Origin: Rhododendron vialii
Taxonomy: Eukaryota > Streptophyta > Magnoliopsida > Ericales > Ericaceae
Direction of reading: 5' to 3'
DNA length: 64,000 bases
Assembly: GCF_030253575.1 (NCBI RefSeq)
Contig: NC_080557.1
Coordinates: 41,616,501-41,680,500, forward strand
The translations under genes and the position numbers were made by a program. A model generated the notes under the pieces. That model searched no databases, was not told the DNA's origin, and saw nothing but the letters and a program-made list of their open reading frames with translations. Of the stretch, positions 51,623-63,184 are shown in pieces. Each line of letters starts with the position of its first letter. Position 1 is the stretch's first letter.

Positions 51623-53450
51623 CACAAAAAACGGAAATATTTTTCATAATTTTGAAAACTTACTTATTTTTCATTTTAAAAAATAGATCGTTCTCTCAAA
51701 ATATCACCTTTAATTCAAAAAATATGAACACATTTACAATCTAACTATAATTGGTATTTCAAATATAAAACTTCTCTTGAAATAATTTTACAAAACGGCA
51801 CACGCAGCCTCTTTGCCACCACCACCATCCCACTTTCTAAACCCGTCACGAGAGGTTTTTTTTTTTTTCTTTTTCCTTTTGCTTTTCAATTAAAGATTAT
51901 GGAGAGAGAGAGAGGAGAGGGTGGTGTAGTGGGCCGAATAAGTTGGGCTCAGTCGGGTTGGATGACCCAACAGCAAGTCCAAGTTTACTGGCCCTGAGTG
52001 GATGGACTGGACTGAATCACAGCCCGAGTTCACAGTGGGTCACAAGACTCGGCTATTATACGGATTAGTAGACGTGATCCAAACGCTTTGATCCACATCG
52101 TCCAACTGGGAGAGTATGCCTTATCAGGTTTGACGGTTACGACCCGCGTGATTCACGGAAGCCAGCTCACCGATGTGCACCTAACCGACTAGCTCCATAC
52201 GTCATATTTGGCGTCAACCGAAACAGTTACAACACGAGTTGGGCACATGCTCATTCGGATATCAACTTATGCACATGGGCTGTAATTGCCTGGCCCAATA
52301 CGTCAATCGTGACGTCAACAAAAGCGGTTATGAATGTGTCTGGCATGCGCATACTTGGAGAGCAAGACTTGGAGTTCTATATAGTGGAAGTAGATTAGCC
52401 ATAATGGGTACGCCGTTCCAAAAATCATGATTGCTTTGTACTTTGCTCTCCTGTTGTAGCCACTTAACCATTGAAATGCTTTGCCAGTCGACCCTGACCA
52501 GGTTGGGCACTAATGGTAGGTGTTACGTGTGTGCGTAGGTCAGGCAACAAAGTAAGGTGAAGTACCAAATCCCGAACCAGATGTTCAGTGAAGGTTCCTG
52601 ATTAGTATCACAACCCCACAAGTTGCTGTGGTTATCTTTGCTGAAGCCAACGACAACGACAACATAGTGGCTCGCTAGGCACAAATCTGGTGGCTTCGAT
52701 TTTCGAAGATGGAGAGAGAGAGACAGAGATGCAATGAGTGCTACAGTGGCTAGTTAAGCGTGGCGAGTAATTGTAGAAGGGGGGAAGTAGTGAGTGTTAT
52801 GGCGAATCCCTGTTTTCAGCCCCGCGGCTCAACAAAAACTTCGAACCTGGGGAGAAGCGAGTCTGTTGAAGATGCCCTGAGAATATGGTCAATCACGATA
52901 AATCAATAGTGCCAGTACTTATCATACTACTATGATAAGATGAATTTTGCGGCCATGTATCTTTAAGACCCTAAAGCTCATTCTGATCCCCAAAACCTTT
53001 TCATTATTAGAGTTGCAAATAATCGAAGTAGTGAGTTGTCTAAAATCTTAAAGCCCCTTCCCCTGGCCATCTTTTACAAGTCTCTAACATGTAAAACTAT
53101 CCAGGCGAAAAATCGAGTTGACAACAAATTGGTAGCTATTGGGACAAGGCATAAGCAATATTCTGATGAAAAAAGGCATAAGCAATATATTTGTAGTAAC
53201 AAAGAATAAAAGTCCAGATAAAGGGTACCGAATGTCGAATGCTCCAGAGTTTATCGGAGTACATAACTATAAGAAGCAACTCACTGTGCTTTATTTCACC
53301 TATATAACCTATAGAAAGTAGCAACCAGCATCAAAGACACATTGTGGGGGGAGAGAAAAACTGGTGAAGCCTCAAGGCAGAAACCCTACCCCATACGTAA
53401 AATTGATAATTAACGGAAAAACTCCACCCAGATGTACTTGAGATTGCCAT
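51623..53450. other. Intergenic, no gene seen
   Basis: From about 51930 to 52860 the sequence is GC-richer (GGGTTGGATGACCC, ACGTCATATTTGGCGTCAA), which suggests an old retroelement piece that I cannot assign. The last 100 bp are UXS 3' UTR. Confidence 0.35.
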
Positions 53451-54096
53451 TCAGTTCTTCGGAACAGCGAGCCTCTGGCGGAAATCATCCTCCATGAGGG
53501 GAAGACCGTCGCGCAACTTGATTTTTGGCTCCCATCCGAGCAATTCCTTTGCCTTTGCGATGTCTGGTTTCCTTTGGCGTGGATCGTCAGGAGTGTTCTC
53601 CACCATCTTTATCTCCACTTTAGGATTAATGAGCTGCAAGCGAACAATATCAATCATTTTTCACGAATACGAACCAATGTGACCCTGACCGAGGATGTAA
53701 TTGACTCTTATCCTTGTTAACCTTGCATGCCACATGCTTACAGTAGCTTGCAAGATATATTAGGACCATCTGATTCTGGGTAGTACCATGTTTGTTTCAG
53801 TAAACAGGCCCGAACCCCCTCAAACAAGCCTGCAAAGAGGCCATTTTGGGCCCAAAACTTTTGACCATAAAATAGGGCTACTTGTTATACGAAGTCCCCA
53901 AATTAACTTGATTTTGACTTTTTTAACGTCACCAAACCCCGCCTGAGTACATCCTTCTAATGCCAACCACAAAAAGAAAGACAAACTATTCTTATTCATG
54001 GAGTCCAAAGTCATCGAGTCTGAAGGGATACTTTCCTGGTTCTCTTTTCTCTCTTTTTGTTCCGTTTGTGTGTATTATAGCTCTAGGCTTTGTTTG

Positions 54097-54139
<43 letters not shown>

Positions 54140-57100
54140 GTAAACTAGATCTTGTCAAAATCAAGTTCAGATTTTGAGTTTTGAATCTGCTTGCGGAAAC
54201 ATATAGAGGCCCCAACTTGGGTTAGGAGTTTGCTTAGGTCCCAGAAAATTGAGTTGACTTAACACCACCTTGTTAATCGAAGACTCCCTCACAACCTGTG
54301 CAAGCTCATACCCAATCATTTTTTGGTAGCATTTACTGCAGTTGGCACATCTGTCCAACACACTTCCTACCAACAATAAACGACTGTGTTCGTTTTGAGT
54401 CTCTAGACCCAACCATTTCTTTCCGCGCATGGTTGCCAATAAGCTTTTTCCCTAATTATTACTCTCATTTTCCTATCTCTTCTCTCCACTCATTACCCGA
54501 AAAACCTCCCTCAAAGCCCAAACCAAACAAAGTAAATAATATGCATTCCAAACTTCTCACAGTCAAATGCATTCTTTCCGTATTTCCACTGACAAACAGT
54601 AAAAGGAACATTTCAAAAATTCCAGGTACTATTTTATAAGTCATCTCAGCTATGGTACCCAACGAATCCAAATTCATAAAAAATCATATCAACTGCTTTG
54701 TTCTTCAAAGGAGTTGCGTAGGAGATAGGCTCTTACCTCTTTTACAGTCTCAGCAAGCTCAATCATGGTAAATTCACCTAATATTGCCAAAAAAGTAACC
54801 AGGTTAGGATGTATTGCATCTATAGCATACTGGTATTTGAATACGAACATCATGTCCTTCAAGAAACAGTGTTGGAAAACAACCTGGGTTTCCGATGTTG
54901 ATTGGCCCTGTATTTTCCCCTTCCATAAGCCGAATGAGTCCATCAACCTTCACAGGTCCAAATAGAAGTTAAGCACTTTAGACGGCTATTAATACCCCCA
55001 AAGCATCATCACATGGCCAGAAAATTATTGAACAATACAGGTCTCTTGCCTACCATATCTGAGACATAACAAAAGCTGCGAGTTTGCGTTCCAGGAGCTT
55101 GAACTGTCAATGGTTCATCACTGAAAGAGTGCAAATCAGAGGTAACATGATGCATGAAGATTTCAGGTGTCAGATAATTAACCCAGAAAAGTACAAGAAG
55201 TTAACGCTCTCCGAAGGCTCCACTTCAGACTCTCAACAATGATTCGATGCCACTAACCATTTAAGTATCCCTACTGATCAAATGTCATCTTGTTGAATGC
55301 AAATGGCCTTAAATTGTGATATTCTTTAAGGCACACAGAAGCGGAGTGACTTCCGCTCCGTGGGTACTTCATCGAAACATATTAGCACCGGTAGTCTCCC
55401 CAGACGAATAAAACAAGAAATACATGGAAAAATCAACAAGAGCGGCAGAACTAACGACTTTATTAGAAAGTCGAATTACCAACTTTTACACCAATTTTCA
55501 AGTGGATGAGATCGGTCGAGTGGTCTCCGTTGGGGATGGGATTGCACGTGTTTATGGATTTTGTTCTCTTGGCAAAATAGTAAAAGAAGATAGTGATACA
55601 AGGATATCATGCAACTGCTCAAGGACTCACCGAATTGCTTGTGCTATGAAGTTGCTAACAACACGTCCATCATCTATATTCATGCGGGGCCCATATGTGT
55701 TGAAAATTCTCGCAATGCGTATTTCTGATAAAAATGAACAAAAATGTGACATCGCGAAGTAACAAAAGAAAATAGGGGAAACAATTCATGACACGGAGGC
55801 AAAATGTTCACCTACCTATTCCATGCTGTCTATGATAATCAAACATCAATGTCTCAGCTACACGCTTCCCCTCATCATAGCAACTCCGGACTCCTATATC
55901 AGTTGAACATCGCATTCTTAACAATGACATTTCCTTACAGACTTACCCAAATCAAGTGTTAAATCAATTATTCCAAAAAACAGGAGCAATTGCATTCCAT
56001 CTTTAAGCATTTGAAATGATCAATCAATAAAGCAAACCAAAGGATTTTCTTTTCACAAACAGAATTGCTTCAAAAGAATCATTACATGGACCCAAAAAAT
56101 GAACACATACACAATTACAAATTTTAACCAACTGGACAATGTCGATGCGATGATAGAACTTACCAATTGGGTTAACATTACCCCAATAGGTCTCAGGTTG
56201 GGGATGCACGAGAGGATCTCCATACACCTCCGAGGTTGAAGTGAGCAAAATCCTGTTAAGCATTATCATCATAAATGAACAAGACAAGGACACGGCTATA
56301 GACCTGTTGAAAATGTAAATGCACATATCACTCAGCCAACCTTGCTCCGACTCGCTTGGCAAGTCCCAACATATTCAGTGTCCCGATAACATTTGTCTTT
56401 ATTGTCTGTTGGAGTAATTTGCAACGCATTAGATCAAATTCTGAAAACACAATTTACATTTCTAGGCTAGTGAATTGTATGATTAATCATCGTACAAATC
56501 AAGTAAACCTCATATCAGGAAAATATATGGGCGATGTTACTCTAGTTATTTGTAAACCCTTCATTCTACCCAACAGTAGAACATCTTTAACAAATATTCT
56601 TGGCATGCTTTGTACATTGTAAAAATGAAATGCCAATAGACCAAATCGATGCATTTACAATGTACAAAAATGAAATGCCAATAGACCCACCTTTACAGGA
56701 TTATACTTATAAAAAATGGGAGAAGCAGGACATGCAAGATGATATATCTGATCGACCTCCACCAACAATGGCTCTGTGACATCTGCAAAAAGATGAAGGA
56801 CAAATAAACTATAACCAACAAGAAAGATTGTAAAAATGGATGCAATTATGCGAAGAAGATGGTCATGTTCTTAATGACAAATTTCAATGAATTGCATATG
56901 GACATCACAATCACAATTACATGGCGAACTTAAGCTGCTTTAATGTTTCAATGAATTGCATATGGACATCACAATCACAATTACATGGCGAACTTAAGCT
57001 GCTTTAATGGATACGCAGTCCATCTATTCTATTACATTAAGCAAACAACAAATTTTTTTTTGGCTCTTAAAAAAATTACACCAGCCCTACACTCGGAACA

Positions 57101-59966
57101 GTTCCGACCAAGAAAAACGAGGAAAGTAACCACTTGGTCAATTTGGCCCATGCATGGCATCTCTCTATTACATATATTTGGAGAGAGAGAGAGACATCCA
57201 ACGGTCAAATAGTATAAATTCACACTCAATGTGTGTAGTATTGCTTCAACTTTATTTACAATTCTATATGCAACTCCTCTGTGGTTGAATATATTGCAAC
57301 GAGCGAAAAAACAGTTCGTTCTGTTGCTCAACAGTTAAATTGATTAGCTTGATATATACTTCAGAAGAAGATAGGTTACAATTCAAGTTTAACTATTCAT
57401 GAGCAGTCCCAAGTCCCAACAAAGTTCATGATCAGGAGTAGAATATGTCCAAAAGTGAGTAAGGAAATACAAGATTAAATATTCAAATTTCGTCCCAACA
57501 GCACATACAGAACAATCTCACTGTTGCTGCCTATGGACTACATGTTAAGAGAGAGAATATGAGAAGTACCATGACGAATAAGCTCAAATCTCGGATGACC
57601 AATCCATTTTCTCAGATTGTCCTTTGAACCGGTGAAGTAATTATCAGCAACAATCACCTAAGCAAAATACATATTCCATCTTGTTAGAGGACACGCTCAG
57701 GTTATTCATGTGACCTGAAATATATTAAGATTGGCTTGCAGATAATTTTTTCTTCAATGGCTTCATGAATATAAGAGAATTTTCCTGACACACAGTTATC
57801 CTCCTCAGCAGTAGCCAATCACAGTGGCACTGAAAATGTAAGAAACAAATGCTCACCTCATTCTTTTCATTTTCCATTAATCTGTCAACCAAGTGAGAAC
57901 CAATGAATCCAGCTCCACCAGTAACCAATATTCTCATGTTGGACTGCCATCAACAATAAAAGATCTTATTGAAGAGCACGTGCATCGAGACATGTAATGA
58001 AAGTGACTCTCATGGGACTGACTGACATGGAACTGAATCAACTCAACCAAACGGACTCTATTTGACAAAATCAGAAAACAAACAATAACACAAATCTTAA
58101 ACACAAGAAAGAACCACAATCTTGAACCTATTTTCCGATTCGTTGATAGGTCATGAACAAAACAAAACAGGTTTAACCAGTAGGCAGAAAACATGAATAG
58201 TGGGGGCACCTTTTAACCACTTCAATAAAAATAATAAAAAAGGTAACATATTTATAAAGAAAGTTACTTACAACACAAATCATTTGCTTGAATTGTCTAA
58301 GCGGATCAAGTCTAAGAGCAATTCAATAGAGGAACTAAAATGCAATAATTAGCAAATCTTGCATGAATTAGGAAGAACATTTTATTTTCAAATTTTATTC
58401 CACATTCTCCAAATTTGAATTGCGTTGCGGGTTCAATCGAAGGAGAGAAAGAACCAAGACTATCGTAAAAATTGTAATCAATTGTTAAAGTATAATGTGT
58501 TATAACCCATGGTATAACCACTTTTAAATTTTGGACATTATGTATTAGAGAGTTTTGAGACGTAAGTGGTGGCTATGTTTTTCCTTAGATATCTCGTGTC
58601 GCCAATTTAATAAAATTGTTCTAATTTTAAAATGAAAAGTTGAGAATGAGATGATGTACAAAACATTTGAGAGTGATCAAAAAGAGATCTAGAACAATAT
58701 CTGAAAAAAATTCAAAGATTTTGCACACGAAAAAAAAAGTGAGTGGGGGGCCTAGGCCCCCACTGGGCCTAGGCTCCCTCCGCCACTGGGTTTAACATGC
58801 CTGCAAACTTATGATATGGTAAAAGGGTGTTCAATTCGTGGATTGCACCAATGTTACCAGAGAGCGGCTTAGAGCACTATTCCCAAAAGTGATTTATGTT
58901 CTCGAATGAATGTTCCGAAACATGGTACGCATTAGTTCCATAACGTTAAATTAGTGATCCAACACCGCCGCACATATTTTTTCCAAAGCAAAAAAATAAA
59001 AACATATTACAAACTAACAATATTTAGATAGTGGAGTTTTGGCAAGACAAAATGGAAACAATCAGTCATTGTGTTCACGGAAAAGTGTATTGCATAAAGA
59101 AACTTCATGGTAATATTTCAATTTATCAGATGTTACCGCTTGAAAGGAACAACAACAACAACAGAACCCACGTAGTTCCCAATCATTGGGGGTATGAGCG
59201 GGGGAAGATTGGAGACAAACCTAACCTCCTTTGGCAATATGCACAAAGTGACTGCTATCAGAAAACCACTGAAACAGTGGCCCCCCTATACCTGTTTGTT
59301 TGTTTTTTTTGCCAATATTGTATACATTAGTGGGGGTGTTAGAGTTAGCACATGGGGACCTCCTTTGGCAATGTTCACAAAGTGACTGCTATCAGAAAAC
59401 CACTGAAACAGTGGCCCCCTATACCTGTTTGTTTGTTTTTTTTTGCCAATATTGTATACATTAGTGGGGGTTAGTGAGGGTGTTAGAGTTAGCACATGGG
59501 GGTCGAGAGGCTATCCATAGCCCTGGCTTCCAAACCCCGCCCCTTGTGGGACTCGAACTTTGGTCACCACTGGGGGAGGGAGATGAGTTACCAACTTCAC
59601 TAGAAGTGATTCTCAAGTATGATAGCTTTGTTAAATGGGGCGAAATCCTCACAATTAAAAACTTAAATGTGCCATAATTGTTGCATGTCATGCCCAATTA
59701 TACTAATCCTCTTTCCTCCATTCAAACAACATAACTGATGGAGAAGAAGACAGCGAGTCGAACTACACAACAGGGGTGCACAAAAGAACCTCCTTGCTAC
59801 TTATGTCATGCATATGTCTCAAAGAGCAAAACAACATAAATCTTTAATTCTGAAAGCAAGTTACAGAAAACAGATATACCTGAAAAAATTTAGAAAAGCG
59901 CAACGGAGATGGGGTGGGAGGTGGCTTCGTGGTTGTCTGGTGATCTCCATTTGAAGAATTCGCCAT
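53451..59966 (-). CDS. UXS: UDP-glucuronic acid decarboxylase (UDP-xylose synthase), cytosolic type, 344 aa
   Basis: Converts UDP-glucuronate to UDP-xylose for cell-wall xylans, using bound NAD (family knowledge). Twelve coding exons, all GT-AG and in frame: 59966-59880, 57943-57857, 57657-57570, 56782-56691, 56405-56341, 56252-56164, 55893-55816, 55724-55631, 55120-55054, 54947-54884, 54777-54737, 53633-53451. The NAD-binding motif GGAGFIG is at 38-44, TSTSEVYG at 144-151, and catalytic YDEGK at 175-179. A conserved [11 protein letters not shown] stretch lies in the last exon. There is no signal anchor: the N-terminus [17 protein letters not shown] runs directly into [10 protein letters not shown], as in the soluble UXS3/5/6 class rather than the Golgi class. 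A spliced 5'UTR intron lies upstream. Confidence 0.97.
54101..54137. repeat. (GT)n microsatellite in UXS intron 11
   Basis: About 18 GT units inside the last coding intron. The surrounding stretch, from GGCTTTGTTTGA at about 54090 to CCAAACCAAACAAAG near 54530, may be a MITE of the CTTTGTTTGG type, but its ends are unclear. Confidence 0.9.
55330..55560 (+). pseudogene. atp1: Nuclear insert of mitochondrial DNA: start of atp1
   Basis: In the intron between UXS exons 8 and 9, on the strand opposite to UXS. From 55424 an ATG frame reads through [13 protein letters not shown] and [20 protein letters not shown] to IARVYG, the N-terminus of mitochondrial ATP synthase alpha (first about 45 codons). 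The match stops abruptly after TTTATGGATT (55560), where normal intron sequence continues. The bases before the ATG (GTAGTCTCCCCAGACG...) are likely the mitochondrial upstream region; the left limit is estimated. A fragment, not a working gene. Confidence 0.85.
56882..57009. repeat. Perfect 64-bp tandem duplication in UXS intron 3
   Basis: The unit from TTTCAATGAATTGCATATGG to CTGCTTTAATG stands twice, 56882-56945 and 56946-57009, without a difference. Confidence 0.95.
59225..59615 (-). mobile_element. tRNA-derived SINE with its tail and flank tandemly duplicated, UXS intron 1
   Basis: On the minus strand, TAGTGAAGTTGG (A box, about 59600) and AGTTCGAGTCCCAC (B box, about 59550) precede a body ending ATTGGCAAAAAAAAAC (about 59437-59452). 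The tail part plus about 70 bp of flank (CCTCCTTTGGCAAT to ACATGGGGA) is present twice, at about 59225-59358 and from 59359, period 134. Confidence 0.65.
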
Positions 59967-59970
59967 CAAT

Positions 59971-60677
59971 CTAAAACCCAACAGCAATATTCAATCCCTG
60001 CCAATTTTCGTCAATCACAAACTCTTCATTCAAATCCAAAAAGAAAACAGAAATCCAAACTTTGAGGGGAAATTTTACTTTTTCATATATCAAACTTGCC
60101 TATAAAACACAGAAATCAAAACCCAGACCGGAAAATCAAAGAAAACAACAAGAAGACAAAACGAAAAAAAAAACTGTCAATTTCATCAATCACAAACTCT
60201 TCTAATCAAATCATTCAAATCCAAAAAGAAAATCCAAACTTTGAGGGGAAAACTCACTTCGTTACGTCTCAAACTTGCATATAAACAGGCAGAAATCAAA
60301 ACCAAGACCAGAAAATCAAGGAAAACAACAAAACCAACGAAAAGCCCAAAATTACCGAATTTAATCTGCCAAATTCTGCACACTGCACCCCACTGGATCA
60401 GTATATATCACTTTCCCGATATATAATTAGCTTAAACGAAACACGTCAAATCGAATTGCGAGAAATCAGGAAGACAACAGTAAAAAAACAAAAGGTGGGG
60501 TTGAGACTTGAAATTCACGAAACGTAAAAGTTAATGAAAGGTAACCCGGTAAAAGTTGTAACAATAACCGAAGCAGAGCCGCACACCGACTGGAAAAAAA
60601 AAAAAAAAACTATTTCGATTCATTCTTTAACTCTTGTTTAGATCTGATCTGTTCAGTAACAGTACAGGACAAATTAC
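59971..60677 (-). other. 5'UTR intron of UXS
   Basis: On the minus strand AATAAG|GTAATTT at 60678/60677 is a good donor and TTTTAG at 59971 is an acceptor 4 bp before the UXS ATG, giving a 707-bp leader intron. It contains an imperfect tandem duplication of about 170 bp (CAATCACAAACTCTTC, AAACTTTGAGGGGAAA at about 60015-60150 and again at about 60188-60330). The leader exon extends to about 60775. TATA-like ATAAATAG (60851-60844) is a weak promoter candidate. Confidence 0.55.
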
Positions 60678-60779
60678 CTTATTGCCGTTGAGGGAGTTCA
60701 ATCCAAGGTTGGTTGTCGAGTTTTGATCGGAGAGGCGGTGATCGTGATTGGGAAGTTGATGAAATTCTCACTCTAATTT

Positions 60780-61650
60780 TCTTGGGTAGTAATAATAAAA
60801 TTCTCTATTTATTTAGATGAGGACACAGCTAGAATCTGATTCTCTATTTATGAGGTGAGATAAAGAATGGGTGTCGTAATCTTTTAGGTATACATATTAA
60901 AAGCGGGTTGTCTTTGTCTCTGGGCGTTTACGTACGGAGGGGTATGAATGTCCATGCAGTGCGTCAATGCGTTACGGGAGTGTAGTAGATCTCGGTAGAT
61001 TGTAGTGCGCTTTTATTGTTTTCGTTCAAATATTATGTATTTTACAAAATTTGTAGGGTATTATATTTGTAGTTAAGTATAATATTTTTACAAAGTTTGT
61101 AGAGTATTATATTTGTTGTAAAGTTGAAGTTAATCGAAATTCGAGAATCATTCTTCGAGGTAAATTTATTTTGCGTTAAATGTTTTTAGATCAAAAGGCT
61201 AGTGATATTCTATTAACTTTAGTTATAATCTAGATCATTACGCGACGAATTATATAAATTGTACGATTCAAATCGCGATAATGAATTTCGTGATATTCCT
61301 TGACGAGTCCATATTCTTCAGGTTACTAGTATATACTATGAATACATAATATGTCAATCCTTACTCGGTTCTATTACACTCCTAATGAAACTTGCAATGC
61401 TAAAAGGTTATGAACTTGACTTTGAGTCTGACTAAGGCAAAGTTATATCCGGCATGGGACTCAATTTGGGTGAGCATGGTTTAGGGGTAATTTTTTCTAA
61501 AAAGTTTATCTATAGCTTAAGAACTTTAGACAATTGTATTCGCTAAATGGACTTTTACTTGATGTATACGAAGAGAATAACTTATCTCAAAATCCGTGTT
61601 TTGTGGACTTTATCCCATCTAGTTCGTTTTGATGATGGAAAGAGCGGTTG
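60780..61650. other. UXS upstream region and intergenic, no gene seen
   Basis: AT-rich; TTTGTAGGGTATTATATTTG recurs with small changes near 61045 and 61097. No gene supported. Confidence 0.4.
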
Positions 61651-62040
61651 ACTTGTGTACGCTACGTGTGTTTATAGTCTTTCATCTAAGGTTTAGAGTT
61701 TAGGGTTTAAAATTTGCACTTTAGGACAATCTCTATATTAACTGTAATAAAATATTTTGGAGTTCGGACCGAACCAGACGAGAAACTTGTGTACGCTACG
61801 TGTGTATAGTCTTTCATCTAAGGTTTAGAGTTTAGGGTTTAAAATTTGCACTTTAGGACAATCTCTATATTAACTGTAATAAAATATTTTGGAGTTCGGA
61901 CCGAACCAGACGAGAAACGAACGTTCTCTCTATATGATATGTTCAAATTTGGTAGATAGACATACTCCTAACGAAATACAAAAACTTTCTATATGATATG
62001 TTCAAATTTGGTAGATAGACATACTCCTACCCAAATACAA
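61651..62040. repeat. Two adjacent tandem duplications, periods 134 and about 59
   Basis: ACTTGTGTACGCTACGTGTG to CCAGACGAGAA stands at 61651-61784 and 61785-61916 with a 2-bp deletion. Directly after it TCTATATGATATGTTCAAAT to ACTCCTA stands twice (about 61929 and 61988). Near-identity suggests recent events. Confidence 0.9.
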
Positions 62041-63112
62041 AAACTATCTTTGAAAGGGCTGAATTGGAGTCACTTTATTGGGAAAAATGAAACACCAGTT
62101 GGGGGAAGAAAAAAAAGAGAGGTGGTACAGCCACCGCGCCAAAAATGTAGTGGCCGGTCGCCGTACGCCAAGTGAGTCTCGTACAGATGATCCGAACCAT
62201 TTTATAATCTTTAAAAAAATGAGTGGGCATTACAGAATATCAGCTCGATCTGATATGTTTAGATGTTCAGATCAAACTTCTCATCTTTGGAAAAAAATTG
62301 GAAATATTGGTTTCCTGGTGTATGGAAATATGAGAAGCTTGATCCGAGCACCTACACATATCGGATCAAACTGATGCTTCGCGCAGCACACTCATATTTT
62401 TTTTTTTAATTATTGAACGACTCGGATCATTCGTGCGGAGCCCGGAGTTGACCCCACACAGCTTGCGGTGGTTATGGACTTTTTGGAAGAAAAAAAAAAC
62501 CATAAATCTGATCTCACCTTCTCTCATGTTTCTAATTGATTGAGTTATCTCACATTCCTAAATGTAGGATCTTATTACCTTGCATAAATGTCCCATCATC
62601 AAGCCATACAATCATATGTGAAATTACTGTGTTATTACAACTTACAAGAGCAAGAACTTCACTGGCAATTACTCAAATAATAATAATAATAATTACTCTT
62701 GAAAAAAGAAAAAATAACCTTAACTGGTAAAAAGAAGAAGTTACAGTATAACATATTGTGTGCCAGCCTTCATTAACGAAAGTGAGGGAAAAGTGACTGA
62801 TCGCACCATCCACAAACAGATCTTTTAAGGTTGAGCGAAACTCACGAGACACCTATTCTCCATTCCGTATTTTCAAATCAACCCGCCCTTGCTTTTATCT
62901 CCGACTCCAAATCGATACATACTGTGAACCCATTAATCTCTCTCTCTCTACCCTTCATCTCCTACACCTACCAAGTCAATTTCTTCGGCCCCTCTCCATC
63001 TTCCCATGTGAATGGAAGGTCTGGTTAATTCGTCTTGGCCTTATTAAAGCAGAAAAGAACTGGGCGCATTTGACATGTCTAATATTAAAAATTGAGAAGC
63101 TGTTCACAACTT
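62041..63112. other. Intergenic with a relative of the 34-kb foldback, no gene
   Basis: About 62330-62440 carries AGCTTGATCCGAGCACCTA and TTGAACGACTCGGATCATTC, resembling arm sequences at 33.6-34.1 kb, probably a distant copy. The rest is AT-rich. Confidence 0.35.
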
Positions 63113-63184
63113 GTGGCTGTAGTTTAGTGGTGAGAATTCCACGTTGTGGCCGTGGAGACCTGGGCTCGAATCCCAGCAGCCACA
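63113..63184 (+). tRNA. tRNA-His (GTG)
   Basis: A 72-nt cloverleaf. Acceptor GTGGCTG pairs with CAGCCAC and A is the discriminator. The D arm contains TAGTTTAGTGGTGAGAA, the anticodon loop TTGTGGC carries GTG at 63146-63148, and the T arm is CTGGGCTCGAATCCCAG. A T-run follows at 63192-63196. Open frames on both strands across it are chance. Confidence 0.97.

Noticed and set aside
51930-52860. GC-richer stretch as a gene
   Set aside because: No exon chain or protein match; more likely an old repeat.
55424-55762. 112-codon frame starting like ATP synthase alpha, as a gene
   Set aside because: Only the first part matches atp1; the rest is UXS intron and exon read antisense. Treated as a mitochondrial fragment.
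61688-61712. TTTAGGGTTTAAA as an interstitial telomere repeat
   Set aside because: Only one TTTAGGG unit in each copy.
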